Positions 1 through 8,052 of a DNA stretch of 64,000 nucleotides are shown here, piece after piece. The position numbers were made by a program, and so were the translations under genes. The stretch covers positions 40,834-104,833 of the forward strand of contig JABXIQ010000027.1 in assembly GCA_013373015.1 (NCBI GenBank), in the 5' to 3' direction. How positions within the stretch are numbered: the first letter of the stretch is position 1; the number at the start of each line of letters is the position of its first letter. Origin of the DNA: Kangiellaceae bacterium (lineage in GTDB: Bacteria > Pseudomonadota > Gammaproteobacteria > Enterobacterales > Kangiellaceae). The notes beneath the pieces were generated by a model. That model searched no databases and had not been told where the DNA came from. It saw nothing but the letters and a program-made list of their open reading frames with translations.

Positions 1-48
1 AAAGCGCGCGAAATAATTAGTTTTAGTTAGTAAATATAGGTAGGCAGA

Positions 49-660
49 ATGAATAGTGCAGTAGCAGTAAGAAATCCAGATATTACACGACAAAAAATTC
101 TTGATGTGGCCTTCGAAGAAATTTTATTGAAGGGTTATCAAGGCTTGCGTGTAGATCAAGTGTTAAAACGTACTGCACTAACCAAAGGTGCTTTCTATCA
201 TCACTTTACCAGCAAGCAAGCGCTTGGTCATGCGGTCATTGACGAAGTATTGAAACCATGGATTGTTGAAAAGTGGGTTGAGCCACTAAAAGAGTTCAAA
301 AATCCAGTGGATGACTTGATAAATATGTTAACCGAAGCGCGCAAAGAAATTAACACTGCTGAGCTGCATACAGGTTGCCCGCTGAATAATTTAACCCAAG
401 AAATGTCACCGCTTGATGAATCTTTTCGTTTGCGTATCGCCAACATTTGGCAAATGTGGCATCAGTCATTAGCTGAAGCGTTCGAGCGAGGTCGACATAA
501 CGGCACTATTCGTACCGATGTTAAACCTGGCAATGTAGCACGATTTTTGATTGCAGCAATGGAAGGTATTATTGGCCAATGTAAATGCTACATGAACGAT
601 CAGGCTTTTGATGAAGCAGGCGAATGCTTGCGAGATTATATTGAAAGTTTACGCGCCTAA
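49..660 (+). CDS. TetR/AcrR family transcriptional regulator
   Basis: DNA-binding repressor of the TetR family, 203 residues, the usual family length. The N-terminal helix-turn-helix lies at about residues 13-60, with the recognition helix in TKGAFYHHFTSK, the most conserved stretch of the family. The C-terminal ligand-binding half carries the CPLNNLTQEM segment seen in the subgroup related to TetR_C_6 regulators. The start has an AGG about 7 bases upstream. The target is not visible: the gene stands alone, 48 bases from the window edge, and is convergent with the next gene. It may control a gene left of the window. Family assignment is firm; ligand is unknown. Confidence 0.9.
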   Translation: MNSAVAVRNPDITRQKILDVAFEEILLKGYQGLRVDQVLKRTALTKGAFYHHFTSKQALGHAVIDEVLKPWIVEKWVEPLKEFKNPVDDLINMLTEARKEINTAELHTGCPLNNLTQEMSPLDESFRLRIANIWQMWHQSLAEAFERGRHNGTIRTDVKPGNVARFLIAAMEGIIGQCKCYMNDQAFDEAGECLRDYIESLRA

Positions 661-720
661 GACTTTACTCCCCCAGCTTGTTTCCCCTATCTTTTATAAA
701 CAAGCAAATTTTAGGCGCAA

Positions 721-745
721 GCCCTGCCAATTGGCGGGGCTTTTT
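721..745 (+). terminator. Rho-independent terminator after the TetR gene
   Basis: GC-rich hairpin with arms GCCCTGCC and GGCGGGGC (one G-T pair), AATT loop, followed by a T run. It sits between two convergent genes and fits termination of the plus-strand regulator. Confidence 0.85.
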
Positions 746-751
746 CTTATA

Positions 752-2302
752 TCAACCCAAAACATCTTTTATCGAGTGATAAATTGGCTTTAAACGTTTG
801 TACATTTTCTTGTAGCCATCTTTATACAGATGTTGATAAATCTCTACATTTTCAGCAATAGGTTCAAACGTTTCTCCATGATGACACATGGCGTTGACTG
901 CTTGTTGATAGTTTGTAAACTCACCAATACCAACAGCTGCATTAATGGCAGCACCAAGAGCTGAGGTTTCGTAGGTGTGGGGTCGAGTGGCGGGTAAGTT
1001 AAATATATCAGCGGTTAGTTGCATAGCGACTGGGCTTTGTGAACCACCGCCTGAAACAATCAACTCGCTGATGTCGTGCTTAGTACGCTTCTGAATCGAC
1101 TCCATTCCATCACGAAGACCATAAGCAATCCCTTCCAAAATCGCACGATATACGTGTGCTCTTGTATGACCATCATTAAACCCAATAATCGCGCCTCGTG
1201 CTTCAGGACCAGGAATTTTTACCCCTGGAGACCAATAGGGTTGTAGCATTAAGCCATCTGATCCTGGTGCTATATTGGCTATGGATTGATCGAGTAATTG
1301 TTCTGCGGCAATGCCCATTTCTTCAGACAAATTTTGTTCTATATGGCCAAATTGTTCTTTAAACCAGCTAACCATCCAATAGCCGCGGTAGATTTGATAT
1401 TCGATGGTATATGCATTTGCTACATTCGAGGGGTAAGGTGGGATAAAGCGTATGGGTTCAATGTATTTTGAGCTGGTGACATTGATAGTCGCGGTGGTGC
1501 CATAACTTAAACAGGCTTGGTGATCTTCAATGCAGCCTGAGCCTAAAACTTCGGAAGATTTATCAGCTCCCGCAGCGATCACAGGAATATTTTGTGGAAT
1601 ACCAGTAGCGATTGAGGCTGCTTTATGAATTACACCTATTTGCTCGCCTGGTTTAACTAATTCGGGCAACATAGCTTTATCGATAGGCGCCACTTGCCAC
1701 TTCCAATCACCTTCTTTGGCCCAAGCGTGATGTTTGTAATCAAAAGGAATATAACCCACTTGTGAAGCTAAAGAGTCACGATATTCGCCAGTGAGTTTGT
1801 AATTCAAATAACCAGACATCAATAAATATTTGTGGGTTTGTTGCCAAATTTCAGGTTGATTTTCTGCAATCCAAGCAGCTTGGCAACTGGCTTGAAAGTT
1901 TTGGATAGTATTTTCAACCCCAGCAACTTTGAACAAATATTTCCAAATACCTTGGATGGGTTTAATGCTTTTAACTTTGCGTTGATCAGTCCAAACAATC
2001 GCAGGACGCAAGGATTCACCGGCTTGGTCAAGATTGACCACAGTATTGCGTAGAGTCGTTACCGCAACGGCAGCAACGCTATTCTTATCCACGTCAGGCA
2101 TCTGCCATAATTTATTACACGCTCGGCACAATGAGTCCCAGAAATAGTGTGGATGCTGTTCGCACCATCCGGGTTGGTCAGAAAAATACGCATCAAGCGG
2201 CACTTGGGCTTTGGCAATTAACTTACCGTTCAAATCGAATAAAATGGCACGAATACTTTGCGTGCCGTTATCAATTGCTAATATAGTTTTATCTTTTTTC
2301 AT
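752..2302 (-). CDS. FGGY-family carbohydrate kinase
   Basis: ATP-dependent sugar or polyol kinase of the FGGY family (516 residues, typical). The N-terminal phosphate-binding loop reads AIDNGTQSIRAILFD. The start of the second domain carries AGADKSSEVLGSG, holding the expected catalytic Asp, and the C-terminal ATP site includes IVSGGGSQSP. The substrate cannot be assigned: the sequence is neither a clear glycerol kinase nor a clear xylulokinase. It begins 4 bases after the stop of the AraC regulator, so the two are probably co-transcribed and the regulator probably senses the same carbohydrate. No sugar transporter, isomerase or dehydrogenase is adjacent, which is unusual for such a pair. Confidence 0.85.
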   Translation of the reverse strand: MKKDKTILAIDNGTQSIRAILFDLNGKLIAKAQVPLDAYFSDQPGWCEQHPHYFWDSLCRACNKLWQMPDVDKNSVAAVAVTTLRNTVVNLDQAGESLRPAIVWTDQRKVKSIKPIQGIWKYLFKVAGVENTIQNFQASCQAAWIAENQPEIWQQTHKYLLMSGYLNYKLTGEYRDSLASQVGYIPFDYKHHAWAKEGDWKWQVAPIDKAMLPELVKPGEQIGVIHKAASIATGIPQNIPVIAAGADKSSEVLGSGCIEDHQACLSYGTTATINVTSSKYIEPIRFIPPYPSNVANAYTIEYQIYRGYWMVSWFKEQFGHIEQNLSEEMGIAAEQLLDQSIANIAPGSDGLMLQPYWSPGVKIPGPEARGAIIGFNDGHTRAHVYRAILEGIAYGLRDGMESIQKRTKHDISELIVSGGGSQSPVAMQLTADIFNLPATRPHTYETSALGAAINAAVGIGEFTNYQQAVNAMCHHGETFEPIAENVEIYQHLYKDGYKKMYKRLKPIYHSIKDVLG

Positions 2303-2306
2303 AGGA

Positions 2307-3146
2307 TTATTGCTTTAACTTGCGTGCTTTACCAGGGCTAATAGCAAACTGCTTTTTGAAAACTTTACTAAAAGCGGCTTCAGATTTGTAACCATGATCT
2401 AATGCAATAGAAATAATAGGAGTATTAGTTGATGTCAATTGGTTATAGGCACATTGCATTCGCCAATAGGTAACATATTGCATGGGTGTCATTTGGATAA
2501 CCTCAGCAAATTTATCGGAAAATGCAGAGCGAGACATTAAGGCGTGCTGCGCAAGCGTCTCTACTGACCAGGGGTTCCCCATATCATTATGAAATACAAA
2601 TAAGGCTTTGCTTAATTGTTTATCAGCTAATCCAGCGAGAACACCATGGTTACTTTTTGATGCAAGAACATAATATCGAATAATATAGACGAATAAAATT
2701 TCAGCCAGTTTATCGAGAATAAGACTTCTGCCTTCAGTTCCAGATTCAGCCTCATTAACAATTTGTTTAATAAGTGATTCGAACCAAGACAGTTGGCCGA
2801 GTTCATTGGCTTTAATATGGATAAAATCAGGCAAAGCACTAATTAGCGGGCTATGAGCATCGGAAAATTGATAGCTACCACAAATTAAGGTTGTTGAAAT
2901 CCCTCCTTCAGATGTATTTTCAATTTTATGTTTGATGTTTTTTGGAAAGAAAATCAAATCACCGGCATTAAGTGAAATATGCAGATTATTTTCTGTTTGA
3001 ATGGTGCAATGCCCATAAGCAATTACGTGAAAAGTACCCACGCTAGGGTTGTCTGATTGAAGCCCCCATGGTGAGCAAAACTCAGAGTGCAGGTATATAT
3101 TTGCATCAAAGTGTAATGACTGTAGTATTTTGCTAATAATATCCAT
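2307..3146 (-). CDS. AraC family transcriptional regulator
   Basis: Transcription factor with an N-terminal cupin-like ligand domain (about residues 10-120 of this start) and a C-terminal AraC double helix-turn-helix (about the last 100 residues, with MSRSAFSDKF and the typical ending SPGKARK). The open frame extends upstream, but the start at 3146 is preferred because AAGG lies 7 bases before it and the extra 32 upstream residues look non-coding. It precedes the FGGY kinase in a likely two-gene operon and is divergent from the small exported protein at 3263. The cupin plus AraC arrangement fits regulators of sugar or aromatic catabolism. The inducer is unknown. Confidence 0.88.
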   Translation of the reverse strand: MDIISKILQSLHFDANIYLHSEFCSPWGLQSDNPSVGTFHVIAYGHCTIQTENNLHISLNAGDLIFFPKNIKHKIENTSEGGISTTLICGSYQFSDAHSPLISALPDFIHIKANELGQLSWFESLIKQIVNEAESGTEGRSLILDKLAEILFVYIIRYYVLASKSNHGVLAGLADKQLSKALFVFHNDMGNPWSVETLAQHALMSRSAFSDKFAEVIQMTPMQYVTYWRMQCAYNQLTSTNTPIISIALDHGYKSEAAFSKVFKKQFAISPGKARKLKQ

Positions 3147-3262
3147 TTGCGCCTTATATTTGGACGAATAGACAAAAAAATAAGATTGATTGCAACAAAT
3201 CATATAACAATCGCCAATAAAATACATCCTGTATTTAATCAAATCTATATAGGAGAAATTAT

Positions 3263-3649
3263 ATGAATACGTTAAAGAAAATATTAAGCATGACTCTTTT
3301 AGTGGTTGCTACTACATTCGCTACTGCATCTTATGCAGACTTACCGACAACAGATGAAAATGGAGTAACTCGAATTCATTTAGACCAATACGGTGGTTAT
3401 TTTGACGCAAAGGAAACCCTAGCGAGTTTAAAAGCTGGTACTTATGAGTTTGTTGTAACCAACAAAACGAATAAGGTTGTTGGCTTTCAAATTCAAAATT
3501 ACAAAACACATGAGCAGTTGGATAAGTTCCCATTGGAACCAAACCAAACACGTATTTCACGAGTTGAAATAACAGAAGATGGTTTCCGTTATCGTTGTCC
3601 AATCAATCCAACGCCTTGGTATGATGTGGAAGGTGTTAGTAAAAAATAG
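3263..3649 (+). CDS. Small exported protein, cupredoxin-like
   Basis: 128-residue protein with a clear Sec signal peptide (KK then a hydrophobic stretch ending ATASYA, cleavage after about residue 25). The mature part has a beta-rich pattern, GTYEFVVTNKTNKVVGFQIQ followed by a single Cys in RYRCPINPTPWYDVEG. This recalls cupredoxin-like domains, but the copper-binding His/Cys/His/Met set is not complete, so metal binding is unproven. The start is set by a strong AGGAG 7 bases upstream. It is monocistronic, divergent from the AraC gene, and ends in a shared terminator. I do not recognise a named family. Confidence 0.75.
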   Translation: MNTLKKILSMTLLVVATTFATASYADLPTTDENGVTRIHLDQYGGYFDAKETLASLKAGTYEFVVTNKTNKVVGFQIQNYKTHEQLDKFPLEPNQTRISRVEITEDGFRYRCPINPTPWYDVEGVSKK

Positions 3650-3663
3650 TCGATATCAGCAAT

Positions 3664-3694
3664 AAAATAAGGGCGGAGCTACGCCCTTATTTTA
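3664..3694. terminator. Bidirectional terminator between the small exported gene and prlC
   Basis: Perfect 12-bp arms AAAATAAGGGCG and CGCCCTTATTTT around a 6-base loop, with A- and T-rich flanks on both sides. The right arm overlaps the last codons of prlC, so one hairpin serves both convergent genes. Confidence 0.85.
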
Positions 3695-5729
3695 TGCCTG
3701 AATGACGTAATAATGCCTCTACAGAAGGCTCTCTACCGCGAAAGGCTTTGAAGAGCTCTGCTGGTTCTTGTGAACCGCCTTTTTGCAAAACATGCTGTAA
3801 GAAATCTTGGCCAGTTTTGCGGTTAAAAACACCGTCTTCTTCAAAGCGTGAAAATGCATCGGCTGATAAGACTTCTGCCCATTTATATGAGTAGTAGCCA
3901 GCAGCATAACCACCCGCAAAAATATGGCTAAAGCCATGTTGGAAGCGATTAAATGCAGGTGGGATTACAACTGAAACTTGTTGGCGTACATTATCTAGAA
4001 TATCTTGAATTTGATCTGGTTTTGCGGGATCAAAGTCACTATGGATAGTAAAGTCAAATAATGAAAACTCTAACTGTCTTACCATTTGCATAGCAGATTG
4101 AAAGTTTTTCGCAGCTAACATCCGCTGCTTTTTATCTTCGGGGAGAGGTTCACCAGTTTCAAAGTGCTTAGCAATTTTTGCTAAACCTTGTTCATCCCAA
4201 CAGAAATTTTCTAAAAATTGGCTTGGTAATTCTACTGCATCCCACGGTACTCCATTGATCCCAGCAACCGCAGCATAATCAATGGTGGTGAGCATGTGAT
4301 GAAGGCCATGACCGAACTCATGGAAAAGGGTATTGACTTCATCATGAGTGAATAATGCAGGTTGATCGCCAACTGGACCATTAAAATTACAAGTCAAAAA
4401 TGCGACAGGCTTTTGAATGCTATCTGAAACTTTGCGTCGACCAATACAATCTGCCATCCAAGCACCGCCGCGCTTGTTCTTGCGAGCATAAAGGTCAAGG
4501 TAGAAGCTGGCAATATGATGGTTATTAGAATCAAAAATATCATAAAAGCGGACATCTTTATGCCATGTGTCAACATCTTGACGCTGTTTAAACTGCACAT
4601 TAAACAATTGTTGTGTAATGTCAAACATGCCTTGAATGACGTGATCTTCAGGAAACCAAGGTCGTAATTCTTCTTGAGAAATATCATGTTTCTCACGACG
4701 GAGTTTTTCAGAATAATATGCTAAATCCCAGGCTTTGAGATTATTAAAGCCATGCTTATCAATGGCATATTGCGTGAGCTCGTCAAGCTCTGCTTTTGCT
4801 TGAGGTTTTGATTTGTTCGCTAAATCATTCAAAAAGCCAAATACTTCATCTGTAGAACTGGCCATTTTAGTGGCAAGTGATAATTCTGCGTAGTTATTGA
4901 AATCTAATAATTGGGCAAGTTCATGGCGTAGGCTCAGTATCTCTGGCATCAAAGAGCTGTTGTCAAATTCATGAGCATTTGGCCCTTGATCTGAAGCGCG
5001 AGTACAGAAAGCTGTGTAAACTTCTTCTCGTAAAGCACGATCATTGGCATGCATCATTACAGGTAAATAGGATGGATAATCAAGGGTAATACGATAGCCG
5101 TCGACATCATTCGCTTGTGCCAGTTGCTGGGCAGCGTCAATCGCCGATTGGGGCAGGCCATCCAACGCATCGGCAGAATCAAAATCTTTGTACCAAGCCA
5201 TAGTAGCATCAAGCAAGTTTTGCTCAAATTTTGAAGTAAGCTCAGATAATCTGAGTTGAATTTGGCCATAACGCTTCTTCTTTTCATCCGTCAATGAAAC
5301 GCCAGATAATTTAAAATCTCGCAAGTCATCGATAAGAATTTTGCGTTGTACTGTGTCTAAGTTAAGTTGATCGGCTTTGTGATGTAGATTGGAAACTGCT
5401 TGATACAACCCATGATGCTGCCCCATTTCAGTACCATATTCCGACAATAACGGCAGACAAGCATTGTAAGCATCACGCACAGAGTCGGAGTTCATTACAG
5501 CGTTAATATGGCTGATCGGGGACCACGCCCTATCAAGTTGATCATTAATCTGTTCCATTTGATCGACAAAGTTATGCCAACTAATTGATTCCTTTGTTAG
5601 GTTATTTGTCAATTCATCGATTTGTTTTCTGCTATCAGCAATAATTTGAGAAATTGCTTGCTGCATATGCGACGGTTCAATTTCAGAAAAGGGAGGTAAT
5701 GTATTTAAATTGAGTAATGGATTAGTCAT
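3687..5729 (-). CDS. prlC: Oligopeptidase A (M3 family zinc metallopeptidase)
   Basis: Cytoplasmic zinc endopeptidase that degrades oligopeptides, including cleaved signal peptides. Its 680 residues match the family exactly. The catalytic HEFGH motif is at about residue 470, followed downstream by the third zinc ligand Glu region, and the N-terminal helical domain of M3 peptidases is complete. It starts 2 bases after the stop of the glycosyltransferase upstream, with only a weak ribosome site, so it is probably translated as the last gene of the surface glycan operon. That neighbourhood tells little about its function. Confidence 0.96.
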   Translation of the reverse strand: MTNPLLNLNTLPPFSEIEPSHMQQAISQIIADSRKQIDELTNNLTKESISWHNFVDQMEQINDQLDRAWSPISHINAVMNSDSVRDAYNACLPLLSEYGTEMGQHHGLYQAVSNLHHKADQLNLDTVQRKILIDDLRDFKLSGVSLTDEKKKRYGQIQLRLSELTSKFEQNLLDATMAWYKDFDSADALDGLPQSAIDAAQQLAQANDVDGYRITLDYPSYLPVMMHANDRALREEVYTAFCTRASDQGPNAHEFDNSSLMPEILSLRHELAQLLDFNNYAELSLATKMASSTDEVFGFLNDLANKSKPQAKAELDELTQYAIDKHGFNNLKAWDLAYYSEKLRREKHDISQEELRPWFPEDHVIQGMFDITQQLFNVQFKQRQDVDTWHKDVRFYDIFDSNNHHIASFYLDLYARKNKRGGAWMADCIGRRKVSDSIQKPVAFLTCNFNGPVGDQPALFTHDEVNTLFHEFGHGLHHMLTTIDYAAVAGINGVPWDAVELPSQFLENFCWDEQGLAKIAKHFETGEPLPEDKKQRMLAAKNFQSAMQMVRQLEFSLFDFTIHSDFDPAKPDQIQDILDNVRQQVSVVIPPAFNRFQHGFSHIFAGGYAAGYYSYKWAEVLSADAFSRFEEDGVFNRKTGQDFLQHVLQKGGSQEPAELFKAFRGREPSVEALLRHSGIK

Positions 5730-5731
5730 AG

Positions 5732-6493
5732 TTATTTCTTATTAATATTAGATTGATAATGTTCAAATAATTTTGCTTGTTTCAAATAAGCATAATTTGC
5801 TTGTAACTTTGAGAAGATAAAACCTCGCAGACCAGCTAAAACATATCTTTGCAAAACAAAAACTTTAATAAAAGTTAAAGGGTAAATAGTGATTAGCTTG
5901 ATAAATGAAGGTTTTTTCCCTTTGCTAAATCTTTCTCGAGCTTTCAAAGAAGAGTAGTAATTATACTTATCTTCAAGAGTTTTAATTTCATTATATCCAT
6001 AATGATTGAAATAATTCTTAGAGAAGAACTCTTTACCTGTAAAGTCGGGTCCCTCATGAACAAGATCATCAACACGGTATGTTGCTGATTCTCTTTTGAA
6101 TAGCCGATGATTGTTGGGTTTATGAATAATGTTTGGAAAAAAACTATTCATGAATAAATCATTTCGGTAACAGCGCATGTAATCACAATCAGTGGTAATA
6201 GCTACTTTTATGTCAATAATTAAAGCTTCAGTTAATTCTTCATCAGCATCCAAGTTTAGAACCCACGAGTTTCGACAATGCTGCATGGCAAATTGCTTTT
6301 GTTTAGCAAACCCAGGCCAAGGATTATGGATAACTTTAGCTCCGTAAGAAGTTGCTATTTGCACAGTATTATCAGTGCTACCGCTATCTACGACGATTAA
6401 TTCATCAAATGCGCCGCAACTTTCAAGAGCTCTAGCAATATGAGGTTCTTCATTCAAGGTGATAATAAAAACGCTTACTGGAATTTTTTTCAT
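5732..6493 (-). CDS. Glycosyltransferase family 2, WaaE/KdtX-like LPS core enzyme
   Basis: Inverting family 2 glycosyltransferase of about 253 residues. The N-terminal nucleotide-sugar fold shows VFIITLNEEPHI and VVDSGSTDNT, and the metal-binding acidic motif is LNLDADEEL. The overall pattern matches WaaE/KdtX enzymes that add glucose to the LPS inner core. The start is placed at 6493, one base after the upstream stop, because the protein then begins directly at the conserved MKKIPVSVFIIT; an in-frame ATG at 6502 is possible. A basic, partly hydrophobic C-terminal part suggests membrane association. It lies in an operon with glycerol-phosphate transfer genes. The sugar is inferred, not shown. 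Confidence 0.85.
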   Translation of the reverse strand: MKKIPVSVFIITLNEEPHIARALESCGAFDELIVVDSGSTDNTVQIATSYGAKVIHNPWPGFAKQKQFAMQHCRNSWVLNLDADEELTEALIIDIKVAITTDCDYMRCYRNDLFMNSFFPNIIHKPNNHRLFKRESATYRVDDLVHEGPDFTGKEFFSKNYFNHYGYNEIKTLEDKYNYYSSLKARERFSKGKKPSFIKLITIYPLTFIKVFVLQRYVLAGLRGFIFSKLQANYAYLKQAKLFEHYQSNINKK

Positions 6494-6494
6494 A

Positions 6495-6896
6495 CTATTC
6501 ATTAGAAGGAATATGACGCACGACTTCAATTATTTCTGTTGTAGAAACAGATGGTGTTCGAGGAAGGTATTTTACCTCACAATACAACTTCATATCGTCA
6601 AATTTTCCTTGCCAATCATCTCCCATAACCAGCATATTTGCTTGATATTGTTGAATATAGTCTTTCTTTAACTCTAAGGACTCTTCTAAAAAAACAAAGT
6701 CAACGCATGATAAAGCACTAACAATATGCATTCTATCTTCCTGAGAATAAATTGGATAACGTCCTTTTTTACTATTATTCAGCTCATCAGATGAAATGCC
6801 AACGTATAGTTCTGTACCAAGGGATTTCGCGCGCTCTAAGATGTTGACATGTCCAACGTGAAAAACATCAAATGTCCCAAAAGTAATAATGCGCAT
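6495..6896 (-). CDS. TagD-like glycerol-3-phosphate cytidylyltransferase
   Basis: Small nucleotidyltransferase (133 residues) likely to make CDP-glycerol from CTP and glycerol 3-phosphate. The HxGH catalytic motif is at residues 13-16 (FHVGH), and RTPSVSTTE at residues 113-121 corresponds to the RTxGISTT signature of TagD and related enzymes. Its length equals that of Bacillus TagD. The following gene encodes a TagB/TagF-type transferase that would use CDP-glycerol, which supports this substrate over the alternative of an ethanolamine or sugar nucleotidyltransferase. The gene ends one base before the glycosyltransferase start. Confidence 0.85.
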   Translation of the reverse strand: MRIITFGTFDVFHVGHVNILERAKSLGTELYVGISSDELNNSKKGRYPIYSQEDRMHIVSALSCVDFVFLEESLELKKDYIQQYQANMLVMGDDWQGKFDDMKLYCEVKYLPRTPSVSTTEIIEVVRHIPSNE

Positions 6897-6916
6897 TTTT
6901 TATCTCCAAGACTCTG

Positions 6917-7972
6917 TTAGGAGCGAGTAATTAAATATTCAGCAACCCGCTTTGATGATAGGCCATCGACGTTTCCTACAATTTGCTTAGTATAATGTTT
7001 TCTTTGTGCTTGGTATAGTTGCGGATTGTTAATGTTCTTTTGGATTGCTTTAGTAAGTTCTTGGTATTTATTGATATTGCTACCAATTTCTGAAAAAAGT
7101 TTGTAGTCATCTGATAAGCGTTTGCCTAGGCGATATTTCAAAAAGCCTCTATATCCTAATCTTAATTTAAGAAAGTGACAAACTATGATCGGCTTATCTA
7201 AGGCCATAAATTCAAAAAGAGCAGATGACGTCTCGCTTATCATTATGTCTGCAGTATGCATAAAAGGAAGTAAACTTTGTTCATTAATGTCAGCTAAATA
7301 AACATTGTCATATTTTTGCCAGTGTTTCAGAAGTATGCGCTGTTTTTTATAAGATTTTTTAATAAGTGAAAAATAATGAGGCTTTATTAAAATATTATAG
7401 TCAGAAAAATGCTCTGGCCAGCTTTTTGGAAAATTTTCAATTGTACTCGGATAAAAAGTGGGTGAATAAAGTATGGTTTTCTTTTTTGGATCCAAGCCAA
7501 GAGAGGGAAGGTGTAGCTTATTAATGTGGTTATTAATAATAGGGTCTAACTTGGTGTATCCCGTAGTAACGAATGTCTTGTCGGGGTAAAGTTGTTGTAA
7601 GGTATCACACCGTTCTTGGGACTCCACGAAGCGGTACTGAATATCACCAGATGAAGCATTATAGTAGGTTGATTTTGGTCCTAACCCGTGCAGAATCATG
7701 CCCGTCTTTGCAAAGGCATTAATTTGCTTGGCGTGCTCAGAAGCATGTCCAAAAATGATCCAATCAGCATGTTTTTGCTGATAGAAGTCCATGATATCAT
7801 TTTCAGCAATTTCGTATATGGAAACATTGTTATTAAGCCCCAGTTTAATTTTTGATGGTGCTTTGTGGTGGAATACAATGCCAGCCTTAATGCCTAGAGA
7901 TATTAGTTGTTCAATGACAGGTGTAAAGTGAGGTAAGTAATAAAGGTGGGCTACATCAAATAAAATTTTCAC
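6917..7972 (-). CDS. CDP-glycerol glycerophosphotransferase family protein (TagB/TagF-like)
   Basis: Transferase of the poly- or mono-glycerophosphate family (351 residues). The C-terminal half shows the family motifs: YSPTFYPST, the KPH segment near residue 198, and SETSSALFEFMALDKPII, equivalent to the DxSS-type nucleotide-binding loop of TagF. No membrane segment is evident; such enzymes sit on the inner face of the membrane. The start is GTG at 7972, chosen because AGAGG lies 7 bases upstream and the nearby ATG is out of frame. It heads the operon with the TagD-like and WaaE-like genes. The acceptor is probably an LPS core or other glycolipid, which is inference. Confidence 0.83.
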   Translation of the reverse strand: MKILFDVAHLYYLPHFTPVIEQLISLGIKAGIVFHHKAPSKIKLGLNNNVSIYEIAENDIMDFYQQKHADWIIFGHASEHAKQINAFAKTGMILHGLGPKSTYYNASSGDIQYRFVESQERCDTLQQLYPDKTFVTTGYTKLDPIINNHINKLHLPSLGLDPKKKTILYSPTFYPSTIENFPKSWPEHFSDYNILIKPHYFSLIKKSYKKQRILLKHWQKYDNVYLADINEQSLLPFMHTADIMISETSSALFEFMALDKPIIVCHFLKLRLGYRGFLKYRLGKRLSDDYKLFSEIGSNINKYQELTKAIQKNINNPQLYQAQRKHYTKQIVGNVDGLSSKRVAEYLITRS

Positions 7973-8012
7973 TCATGCCTCTGTAATTTCTTAGTGATAA
8001 TGTCTTTATCTG

Positions 8013-8031
8013 TATAATGAACTAGATTATA
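8013..8031. promoter_or_regulatory. Overlapping divergent -10 elements between the surface glycan operon and gor
   Basis: Two exact TATAAT hexamers in opposite orientation: plus strand at 8013-8018 (for gor, preceded by TG) and minus strand at 8026-8031 (for the glycan operon). No good -35 is visible for either. The 80-base gap leaves room only for face-to-face promoters. Confidence 0.4.
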
Positions 8032-8052
8032 ACGCAAAAAAGAGAACAAAAC

